Origin: Lachnospiraceae bacterium | GTDB lineage: Bacteria; Bacillota; Clostridia; Lachnospirales; Lachnospiraceae | Assembly: GCA_022845895.1 (NCBI GenBank) | Contig: AP025573.1 | Coordinates: 174,001-238,000, forward strand | Length of the DNA stretch: 64,000 bases | Direction of reading: 5' to 3' | Shown: piece by piece, positions 9,310 to 16,385 of the stretch | Layout of the letters: the number at the start of each line of letters is the position of its first letter | Numbering within the stretch: the first letter of the stretch is position 1 | Program-made: the position numbers and the translations under genes | Notes under the pieces: generated by a model | Databases searched by the model: none | What the model saw: only the letters and a program-made list of their open reading frames with translations | Told to the model about the DNA's origin: nothing

Positions 9310-10680
9310 ATGCAGAACAAATCCTACTGGAAAGAGTCCGTGTCGGTACCGGCACGCAATCCACTTGCCGGGGACATCAGTATAGATACCGTTATTATCG
9401 GGGGCGGGATGGCAGGGATACTGACCGCCTTTCTACTGCAGAAAAAGGGGCGGGAATGCATTGTGCTTGAGGCAGGACGCATCGGATGCGGACAGACAGG
9501 CTGCACGACTGCCAAGGTGACATCACAGCACAATCTGATATACGCGGGTCTCATAAAGACGAAGGGGGAGGCGCTGGCGAGGCAGTACGCGCAGGCCAAC
9601 CAGGCGGCTATCAGAGAATATGAGTCCGTGATACGCCGGCTGAAGATTGAATGTGACTGGAAGGAATGCCCGGCATATCTGTATGCGGACAGGAAAAAGA
9701 CTGAACTCCACAATGAATATATGGCGGCGCTGCGTCTCGGGATTCCGGCAAAATGGACGGAGGATACGGAACTACCGTTTCGGATCGAAGGGGCCCTTCG
9801 TTTTGATGCACAGGGACAGTTCCACCCGATGAAGTTTTTAAAAGCTCTGTCTGAGGAAATTACGGTATATGAGAATACGAAAGTATTAAAGGTGACAGAT
9901 AACGGCGTGGAAACAGATAACGGCAATGTACAGGCTGCAAATATCGTATTTGCCAGCCACTATCCGTTCGTAAACATGCCAGGCTACTATTTTATGAGAA
10001 TGCATCAGGAGAGAAGCTACGTGCTGGCAGTGAAAGGGGCGCCCCCGTTAAATGGAGTCTATCTGGGGGTTGATGAAGACAGCCTTTCCCTGCGGACAGC
10101 CGGAGATCTCCTCCTTATCGGAGGGGGAGGGCACCGGACAGGAGATAACGCGTACGGCGGCCAGTACAAGAAGCTGGAGGGAGCGGCCGCACGCTGGTGG
10201 CCGGGCAGCAAGGAGGCGTTCCGGTGGTCGGCGCAGGACTGCATGACGCTGGACGGGGTCCCCTATATCGGCCGGTTCAGCGCCAGGAAGCAGAACTGGT
10301 ATGTAGCAACGGGGTTTCAAAAATGGGGCATGACTTCTTCGATGGTGTCTGCCATGATACTATCTGACCAGATCTGCGGTGAGAAGAATCCTTATGAAGA
10401 AGTCTTTTCCCCACAGCGCCATATCGGGCGGAGCGCGGCCGGCAGCCTTATCAAGGAAAGCGGCCACACGGCGGCGACATTGGCAAAGCCGTCCAAGCTT
10501 CCTGAGGATAGGAAGGAGAACGTACGGACCAGCCGCTGTTCCCATCTCGGATGCCATCTGTCATGGAATCCCGATGAGAAGACGTATGAGTGTCCGTGCC
10601 ACGGCTCCCGGTTCGATTGTAAAGGAAGGGTGACGGACGGTCCGGCACAGAAAGACATAAGCGTGGGAGGTGAGAGCTGA
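9310..10680 (+). CDS. FAD-dependent oxidoreductase (DAO family) with C-terminal Rieske domain
   Basis: The start is placed at 9310, where GGGAGG lies seven bases upstream. Residues 1-370 are a DadA/GlpO-like FAD oxidoreductase with the dinucleotide motif VIIGGGMAGILTAFLLQKKG near residue 28 and TGFQKWGMTSS near the end of the domain. The last ~65 residues are a Rieske [2Fe-2S] module: CSHLGC and CPCHGSRF supply two cysteine and two histidine ligands. This fusion is known among Gram-positive bacteria, where electrons from an amine or hydroxy-acid oxidation can leave through the cluster; the substrate is unknown. The TGA stop overlaps the ATG of the next gene (TGATG), so the two are translationally coupled. 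Confidence 0.9.
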   Translation: MQNKSYWKESVSVPARNPLAGDISIDTVIIGGGMAGILTAFLLQKKGRECIVLEAGRIGCGQTGCTTAKVTSQHNLIYAGLIKTKGEALARQYAQANQAAIREYESVIRRLKIECDWKECPAYLYADRKKTELHNEYMAALRLGIPAKWTEDTELPFRIEGALRFDAQGQFHPMKFLKALSEEITVYENTKVLKVTDNGVETDNGNVQAANIVFASHYPFVNMPGYYFMRMHQERSYVLAVKGAPPLNGVYLGVDEDSLSLRTAGDLLLIGGGGHRTGDNAYGGQYKKLEGAAARWWPGSKEAFRWSAQDCMTLDGVPYIGRFSARKQNWYVATGFQKWGMTSSMVSAMILSDQICGEKNPYEEVFSPQRHIGRSAAGSLIKESGHTAATLAKPSKLPEDRKENVRTSRCSHLGCHLSWNPDEKTYECPCHGSRFDCKGRVTDGPAQKDISVGGES

Positions 10681-11555
10681 TGGAAAAGTTCCCTTATTTT
10701 GAAGGCTGGTATCTGAAGCATCAGGCTGACGGTAAAATGATCGCATTTATCCCCGCGGTCCATGCAGGAATAACAGGGGAGTGGGAAGCTTCTATACAGG
10801 TCATTACGGAGGAAGGCTCCTGGTGCGTCTCCTACCCGGTATCCGAGTGCAGGATTGATAAGAAGAACTTCAGAATCAAAATGGGCGATAACCTATTCTC
10901 AAAAAAGGGCATCCGGATTAATATAAAGAGTAAGGAACTGACAATTCAGGGCCATGTCAGCTACGGGCCGTTCACGAGACTGAAAAAGGATATCATGGGT
11001 CCGTTCCGGCTGCTTCCGTTTCTGGAGTGCAACCATGGCGTCGTGAGCATGAGGCACCGGGCAGAAGGGACGCTGACGATAAACGGAACTACGATAGAGA
11101 TGAAAAACGGCCTGGGGTATATCGAGACTGACTGGGGGCATTCCTTTCCGAAAGAATATGTGTGGACACAGTGTCTGCTTACCGGGCAGCAGGAAGGCAG
11201 CATCATGCTCTCAGCCGCTGATGTGCCCCTCTGGGGAAGGAGTTTTTTCGGCACGATCAGCGCGGCATATATCGGCGGGCATATGTACCGCATGGCTACG
11301 TATCTCGGGGCCAGAATCACACACTATAGTGAAAGTGAAGTGCTTGTGAGGCAAGGGAAGATGCACCTTAAAGTTACGAAGCTCGGGGAGAGATCTTTTG
11401 GACTGTATGCCCCCCAGAAAGGCAGCATGTGCAGGATAATACGGGAAAGTCCGGTATGCAGGGTACGTTACCAGATGTGGAACGGTCAAGAAAGCATATT
11501 GGATATTACAGATAACTGTGCATCCTTTGAATCTGTAAGAGCACAGCGGACATAA
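10680..11555 (+). CDS. Tocopherol-cyclase-like (lipocalin-type) protein
   Basis: This 291-residue protein opens with YFEGWYLK and contains GLGYIETDWGHSFPKEYVWTQ near residues 145-165, the two most typical stretches of the tocopherol-cyclase-like family, a beta-barrel fold related to lipocalins. No signal peptide or membrane helix is visible. Bacterial members outside phototrophs have no proven reaction; they are supposed to bind or cyclise a hydrophobic substrate. The ATG overlaps the stop of the flavin oxidase-Rieske gene, which argues for a joint function in oxidising or modifying a hydrophobic molecule (inference). Confidence 0.8.
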   Translation: MEKFPYFEGWYLKHQADGKMIAFIPAVHAGITGEWEASIQVITEEGSWCVSYPVSECRIDKKNFRIKMGDNLFSKKGIRINIKSKELTIQGHVSYGPFTRLKKDIMGPFRLLPFLECNHGVVSMRHRAEGTLTINGTTIEMKNGLGYIETDWGHSFPKEYVWTQCLLTGQQEGSIMLSAADVPLWGRSFFGTISAAYIGGHMYRMATYLGARITHYSESEVLVRQGKMHLKVTKLGERSFGLYAPQKGSMCRIIRESPVCRVRYQMWNGQESILDITDNCASFESVRAQRT

Positions 11556-11580
11556 TCTTTGCCGCTGTGCTTTTCTTCTT
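11540..11580 (+). terminator. Terminator overlapping the 3' end of the tocopherol-cyclase-like gene
   Basis: AGCACAGCGG (11540-11549) pairs with CCGCTGTGCT (11562-11571), and TTTCTTCTT follows. The TAA stop lies in the loop. Confidence 0.85.
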
Positions 11581-11655
11581 GTTAAATTTATGGCATAATA
11601 GAGGGGCAATATGTTTGATTATCAAAATATCAGAAAGAAAGATGGAGGAGAGGTT

Positions 11656-13038
11656 ATGAAGAAGAAACTGAAAAATGTCTGGCTCCTGGGACTTGTGCTG
11701 CTCACGGCCGCCCTGGTGGCCGGAGGGTGCGGCAAAAAGGCGACGCCGGAGAATCTGCTGGCAGATATGGACAAGAACAGCAAAGAAGTTAAATCAGTAT
11801 CAAGCAACATGAAGCTGGCTGCTGAGCTGGGAGATGATACAGATACTCTGGCATTGAATCTGGATGCAGACATCACTGCTACGAAAAAGCCGGAGGCAAG
11901 CCATATAAAAGGCAAGGTGGGAATCAAGTTCGGCTCCACCGATTTCGGAACGGACATGGAGGTCTACCAGGTAAAAGAAAAAGATGAAATCATATCTTAT
12001 ACATATATACAGGACCAATGGACAAAGCAGACTGTGGACTCCGAAGAAAATGTCCTGGATGAAGGGATGTATGAAGGCTTTAAAAAGGCTTATAAGTCGT
12101 TTGAGCTCAAGAAGGATCTGGTCAAAGTCAATGATAAAAAGTGCTACGAGCTCACTGGAAAGGTTGACGGCGGGCTTTTAAGCGGGATCATCGACCAGGA
12201 TATGCTTGATTCTGTTACATCTGGCATCGATCTCGACGCGGATGGAATGAAGGACGCTAAGATTCCGTGTGTCATCGACATCTACCAGGACAGTATCCTG
12301 CCGGCCAGGATCTATATAGATATGAAGGATGTCCTTGCCAAATTGATGGGGGATGAGTACGAAGGACTTGAAGTGGACGAATACTATGTGGAGCTCACTT
12401 ACAACGAATATGACAAAGCAGATGAAATCAAAGTACCGAAAAAAGCAAAAGAGGCTGCGGATGCCGGGGGCGGCCTTGACTGGGATTCCGGTGATGATGA
12501 TAATGGCAAGGCAAAGACGGCTCCGGCCAAGCAGAGCAAAGAATTAGGCGACAAATGGGACAGCTACACGGTCCAGATTGGAGAGAAGGTCGTAACGCTG
12601 CCCTGCAGCATATCTGATCTTGAGGCGGCGGGGCTGGCTCTTGATACAGAGGATACGCCGGGGGATACGGCCGTGGAGGCGGACGATTATGTGCTGGCGT
12701 ATTTTGTAGACAAGAACGGGAATGAAGTTATGGTAGACCTGATCAATACATCCGGCGAGGCAAAGAAGGCTGAGGAATGCCTCGTAGGCGGCATATCCGT
12801 AGATGAGTACGGGCTTTCAGAAGGAGGTCTGAGCATCCTGTTTCCAGGCGGAATAGCTGTCGGAACCGCTAAAGATGACGTGCTGGCGAAGTACGGGGAG
12901 ACCGAGGATACATATGAAGGTGATTCGCTGCATATGTTTACATGGTCAGACGAAAGCAGCTATTTCAGCCAGTGTGAGATTGACATAGACCCTGAGACGG
13001 ATAACGTGTGCCAGATGTCTATGACAAGATACGAATAG
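11656..13038 (+). CDS. Lipoprotein of unknown function
   Basis: The start at 11656 follows GGAGGAGAGG. Residues 1-24 are a lipoprotein signal (charged KKKLKNVW, hydrophobic core, then a lipobox-like VAGGC), so the mature protein is anchored at Cys25 on the outer face of the membrane. Residues ~30-245 (NSKEVKSVSSNMKLAAEL..., IYQDSILPARIYIDM) resemble the DUF6612/LppX-like fold found in many Lachnospiraceae lipoproteins. A Gly/Asp/Lys-rich linker (~270-300) leads to a second domain of ~160 residues with alternating strands. Flanked by terminators on both sides, it is a single-gene unit. I cannot assign a ligand. Confidence 0.75.
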   Translation: MKKKLKNVWLLGLVLLTAALVAGGCGKKATPENLLADMDKNSKEVKSVSSNMKLAAELGDDTDTLALNLDADITATKKPEASHIKGKVGIKFGSTDFGTDMEVYQVKEKDEIISYTYIQDQWTKQTVDSEENVLDEGMYEGFKKAYKSFELKKDLVKVNDKKCYELTGKVDGGLLSGIIDQDMLDSVTSGIDLDADGMKDAKIPCVIDIYQDSILPARIYIDMKDVLAKLMGDEYEGLEVDEYYVELTYNEYDKADEIKVPKKAKEAADAGGGLDWDSGDDDNGKAKTAPAKQSKELGDKWDSYTVQIGEKVVTLPCSISDLEAAGLALDTEDTPGDTAVEADDYVLAYFVDKNGNEVMVDLINTSGEAKKAEECLVGGISVDEYGLSEGGLSILFPGGIAVGTAKDDVLAKYGETEDTYEGDSLHMFTWSDESSYFSQCEIDIDPETDNVCQMSMTRYE

Positions 13039-13050
13039 GCATACAGTTCA

Positions 13051-13082
13051 AAGGCAGCCGGTACTGACTCCGGCTGCCTTCT
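13051..13082 (+). terminator. Hairpin after the lipoprotein gene
   Basis: AAGGCAGCCGG pairs with CCGGCTGCCTT around a short loop. Only a few T follow, so termination strength is uncertain. Confidence 0.65.
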
Positions 13083-13192
13083 GCACGTCAGCCCTCCTTG
13101 TTTTTACACATATCTTCCACTGGTAATCGTGCCGGAATATTGTTAGACTTAATAGCAGGAGCAGGAAAAGTGGACGGACATGAGAGGTACAT

Positions 13193-14308
13193 ATGGAACA
13201 TAACAGAAAAGACGGTATGAGACAGAAAGACGGGAATATGGGAAGGATGTCAGCCGGGTGCATATGCTTTGCAGCGGGTCTGCTTCTGCTATTTATGGCG
13301 AAAAAGGTTACTGGTATGGCGGACTGGTACTCCCGGCATATCTATAGCAGGCTGGAAGGGGTACTGGGACGGATATCCGGGCTGTTCCCTTTCTCACTCG
13401 CTGAAATCGGGCTGTATGTGCTGGCTTTGACACTGGCAGTATGGGCAGCGCGCACGGTGCTCAAGATTCTGAGGAGGCAGGAGGGCCGGGCAGCGGCGGC
13501 AAAGCTGCTGACGGGGACTTTTCTGGCGGCAGGCATACTGTTCCTGGTCTATGCATTGAACTGCGGGGTGAATTATGAGCGGACATCTTTTTCAGAAAGC
13601 GCAGGGCTGGAGACGAGAGAATATACGGTGGCAGAGCTGAAGGAAGTGTGTATCTGGCTCACGGACGAGGTAAACGCAGCCAGCGGCCTGGCCGGGCGCA
13701 ACGAAGATGGGGCCATGGCGCTTGACAAGGATGAAACGAAGGGAGCGGTTGAGGCAATGGGGACGCTTGGACAGACATACCCGGAATTGTCGGGATATTA
13801 TCCTGTTCCGAAAGGCCTCCTCAACTCGTGGATATTATCCGTACAGAACTTGACCGGCATCTATTCTCCGTTTACAATAGAGGCTAATTACAACAGTGCG
13901 ATGACAGATTATAATATACCGTTTACGGCCTGCCACGAGCTTTCTCATCTGAAAGGCTTCATGCAGGAGCAGGAGGCCAATTTTATCGCCTGGCTCGCCT
14001 GTATCGGCTCAGATAGAAGAGATTTCCAATACAGCGGCAAGCTCATGGGATGGATCTACTGCATGAATCTGCTGCACAAGGAAGATTACGAGGCTTATCA
14101 GGAAGTGCGCGCCAGGCTGTCTGCCGAGGTTGAACCTGATCTGCAGGCGAATCATGACTACTGGGAGAAGTACGACGGAAGGATCGCGGAGGTGGCTAAC
14201 CAGGTAAACGATACATACCTGAAGGCGAACGGACAGGAAGAAGGTGTGGAAAGCTACGACAGAATGGTAGATTTGATTGTTGCATATTATTTTGCTCGTA
14301 CAGATTGA
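13193..14308 (+). CDS. DUF3810 family membrane-anchored zincin-like protein
   Basis: The 371-residue protein has three hydrophobic segments in its first ~125 residues (about 20-40, 62-85 and 98-120) and then a large extracytoplasmic or cytoplasmic domain. Near residue 245, CHELSHLKGFMQEQEANF is a HExxH zinc-peptidase motif with a downstream glutamate, the hallmark of DUF3810. The family is presumed to be a metallopeptidase, but no substrate is known. GAGAGG precedes the ATG. The next gene (PrdD-like) starts 26 bp after the stop, so this gene may head the PrdD-PrdE-DUF1847 operon. Confidence 0.85.
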   Translation: MEHNRKDGMRQKDGNMGRMSAGCICFAAGLLLLFMAKKVTGMADWYSRHIYSRLEGVLGRISGLFPFSLAEIGLYVLALTLAVWAARTVLKILRRQEGRAAAAKLLTGTFLAAGILFLVYALNCGVNYERTSFSESAGLETREYTVAELKEVCIWLTDEVNAASGLAGRNEDGAMALDKDETKGAVEAMGTLGQTYPELSGYYPVPKGLLNSWILSVQNLTGIYSPFTIEANYNSAMTDYNIPFTACHELSHLKGFMQEQEANFIAWLACIGSDRRDFQYSGKLMGWIYCMNLLHKEDYEAYQEVRARLSAEVEPDLQANHDYWEKYDGRIAEVANQVNDTYLKANGQEEGVESYDRMVDLIVAYYFARTD

Positions 14309-14334
14309 GGGCAGCCATGGAGGTGGACAGGTAT

Positions 14335-15090
14335 ATGAGCACAGGATCAAGACTTACGGTCCGGGCGTACCACGTAAAGGAGGTCTCCTATGGTGGGGAG
14401 AATCAGATTACTGTGGACGGCAAGATGACTATATGCAGGGAGGCTGCGCAGGCGCTTAGTGATAAGGAGCCGTTGATCCGGGATATACAGATACGGATCA
14501 TACGGCCGGATGAGCACCGGCAGCATACGAATACGGTCATGGACGTTATTCCCCTCTCCACGAAAGTGCTCGGGAGAGTGGGGGAGGGTATCACACATAC
14601 CCTCACAGGCGTATATGTTATCCTTACGGGGGTAGATGAAAGCGGCAGGCAGGTGTGTAATTTCGGAGCCAGTGACGGGATACTGGAGGACAAGATATCC
14701 TGGGGGCAGGCCGGGACGCCGCTTAAGAGCGACATCCTGATCTCCTTTGATGTGGTGCTGAAGGAGAATACGTGGGCGGACCGATCAGGGCCGGAGGCGA
14801 TACACCGTGCCTGCGACAGATTCTGCCAGGTATTCCGGGAACAGATGAAAGGCTTTAACGGATACAAGTGTACCGAAAAGCACGTGTTTCAGGAGACGTA
14901 CGAACAGGGGCGCAAGGATGTCGTTATCGTTAAGGAAGTGTCGGGGCAGGGGGCCGTGTACGATACGAGGCTGTTTGGAACGGAACCGGGCGGCTTTGAA
15001 GGCGGGCATTCGGTTATCGATATGGGCTGCATGCCTGTGATCGTCACCCCGAATGAATTTCGCGACGGCATCATGCATGCCATGGACTGA
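14335..15090 (+). CDS. prdD: PrdD-like protein (D-proline/glycine reductase component family)
   Basis: The start at 14335 is preceded by GGAGGTGG at good spacing; an earlier in-frame ATG at 14317 lies in front of that site. The 251-residue product resembles PrdD, a protein encoded in D-proline reductase clusters and related to one part of the processed PrdA subunit. Recognisable parts are the ITVDGKMTICREAA start region, the HTNTVMDVIPLSTKVLG segment and the C-terminal GGHSVIDMGCMPVIVTPNEFRDGIMHAMD. D-proline reductase opens proline to 5-aminovalerate as a Stickland electron sink. The selenoprotein PrdB, the PrdA proprotein and the electron carrier PrdC are not in this window, so the role of this copy is unclear. 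Confidence 0.6.
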   Translation: MSTGSRLTVRAYHVKEVSYGGENQITVDGKMTICREAAQALSDKEPLIRDIQIRIIRPDEHRQHTNTVMDVIPLSTKVLGRVGEGITHTLTGVYVILTGVDESGRQVCNFGASDGILEDKISWGQAGTPLKSDILISFDVVLKENTWADRSGPEAIHRACDRFCQVFREQMKGFNGYKCTEKHVFQETYEQGRKDVVIVKEVSGQGAVYDTRLFGTEPGGFEGGHSVIDMGCMPVIVTPNEFRDGIMHAMD

Positions 15091-15122
15091 TGCCGTGCCG
15101 TAAAAGGAAGAGGAGGTGCATT

Positions 15123-15611
15123 ATGGGACTTGGAACAAGTATGAAGGAGACGACGCTGCACTATTACAGGGATCCTCTTGTAGAGATCTTGTCGGAAGAT
15201 CAGGATGTGAACCTGAGAGGGATAGTGATTGTCGGCTCCCCGGATAAGAATGAGGAGAAGTATCTATCCGCGGAGCGGGTGGGGGCATCCTTGGAATGCA
15301 TGCGCGTGGACGGAGCGGTATTCTCCTGCAACGGACTGGGGAACAACCATGTAGACTACGCACATTCTATTGAGGCGGCAGAAAAGAGAGGCATTCCTGT
15401 CGTGGCGTTAAGCCTCTGTCCGGCGGAGGACTTCGTCGTTCAGAACCAATACATGGACGGCGTCCTCTGCTATTACAAGACTTTGGGTGAAGGCCGGCAG
15501 GCCGGAGACGAGACGACCGTGCTGGCGCAGAATACGGTGACAGAGACGGACGCAAGGAAAGCGCTGGCAATGCTGAAGCTGAAAATGAGAAAAAAGGAGA
15601 AGGAAGGATAG
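15123..15611 (+). CDS. prdE: PrdE-like protein (reductase component B alpha/beta family)
   Basis: The ATG at 15123 follows AGGAGGTGC. The 162-residue protein has the size of PrdE and carries the family core DGAVFSCNGLGNNHVDYAHSIEAAEKRGIPVVALSLCP, which aligns with the glycine/sarcosine/betaine/proline reductase component-B fold. A lysine-rich tail ends the protein. It lies 32 bp after the PrdD-like gene and just ahead of a DUF1847 gene. Together with PrdD it forms half of a proline-reductase accessory set without the catalytic subunits nearby. Confidence 0.6.
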   Translation: MGLGTSMKETTLHYYRDPLVEILSEDQDVNLRGIVIVGSPDKNEEKYLSAERVGASLECMRVDGAVFSCNGLGNNHVDYAHSIEAAEKRGIPVVALSLCPAEDFVVQNQYMDGVLCYYKTLGEGRQAGDETTVLAQNTVTETDARKALAMLKLKMRKKEKEG

Positions 15612-15641
15612 GGCGGGACATGCCCTGTACAGGTGGCAATT

Positions 15642-16274
15642 ATGGAAGATTCAAAGAAGCTGTCCTGCATCGACTGTGCAGTGACAAATTGTAATGACGG
15701 TGATAAGGGATTCCCTTCTTTCTGCCTGACGACGCATATGGATGAGAAGGTGCTTGCACAAGCCCTTGGCTGCTATGAGGAAGAAGAGAACAAGAAAGCC
15801 ATGGTTGCGGCGGCAGAAGTAGAATATGAACATTACTGCCAGTATACCAGAGTGGAAGAGATTATGGACTTCGCCCGTAAGATAGGGGCACATAAGATAG
15901 GGATAGCTACTTGTGTCGGCCTGATCAGAGAGAGCAGGATGCTCGCTAAGATATTGCGGAAACATGGATTTGAAGTCTATGGCGTAGGCTGCAAGGTGGG
16001 AACGGTGCCTAAGGTGGATGTCGGCATCCCGAAGAAATGTGAAGGGGTGGGCAAGACGATGTGCAATCCGATACTGCAGGCAAAGCTGCTGAATGAGGAA
16101 CAGACAGATCTGAACGTAGTGGTAGGCCTCTGCGTCGGACATGACAGCCTGTTTTATAAATATTCCGATGCACTTGTCACTACCGTCGTGACAAAGGACA
16201 GGGTGCTCGGACATAATCCGGCGGCAGCGCTGTACAATGCAGAGAGCTATTATAAAGGGAAATTCGGGCTGTAG
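15642..16274 (+). CDS. DUF1847 domain protein (cysteine-rich, probable metal/redox protein)
   Basis: The 210-residue protein matches DUF1847: an N-terminal CIDCAVTNCNDGDKGFPSFCLTTH cluster of cysteines that could bind a metal or iron-sulfur centre, KIGIATCVGLIRES near the middle, and GLCVGHDSLFYKYSDALVTTVVTKDRVLGHNPAAALYN near the end. The start at ATG 15642 is preferred over GTG 15633 because AGGTGG precedes it. Family function is unknown. Its place behind PrdD/PrdE-like genes suggests electron delivery or maturation for that system (inference). Confidence 0.8.
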   Translation: MEDSKKLSCIDCAVTNCNDGDKGFPSFCLTTHMDEKVLAQALGCYEEEENKKAMVAAAEVEYEHYCQYTRVEEIMDFARKIGAHKIGIATCVGLIRESRMLAKILRKHGFEVYGVGCKVGTVPKVDVGIPKKCEGVGKTMCNPILQAKLLNEEQTDLNVVVGLCVGHDSLFYKYSDALVTTVVTKDRVLGHNPAAALYNAESYYKGKFGL

Positions 16275-16303
16275 AGACATGAGCCGGAACGTATCACGGC
16301 AGA

Positions 16304-16366
16304 GCAGCCGGAGAGGGGACAGGACGAAAACGCATAAGCGCGGTGTCCATACCCCTCCCGGCTGCC
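16304..16366. terminator. Hairpin between convergent DUF1847 gene and topB
   Basis: GCAGCCGGAGAGGGG and CCCCTCCCGGCTGC pair over a long loop of about 35 bases. Placed between convergent genes, it may stop transcripts from both sides, but it lacks clear T-runs. Confidence 0.5.
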
Positions 16367-16385
16367 TTCCTGACGGGATTCCTCT

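Noticed and set aside
14335-16274. Possible selenocysteine (in-frame TGA) gene in the proline-reductase-like cluster
   Set aside because: All three frames end normally, and the frames do not resume with family motifs after the stops, so no selenoprotein is supported here.
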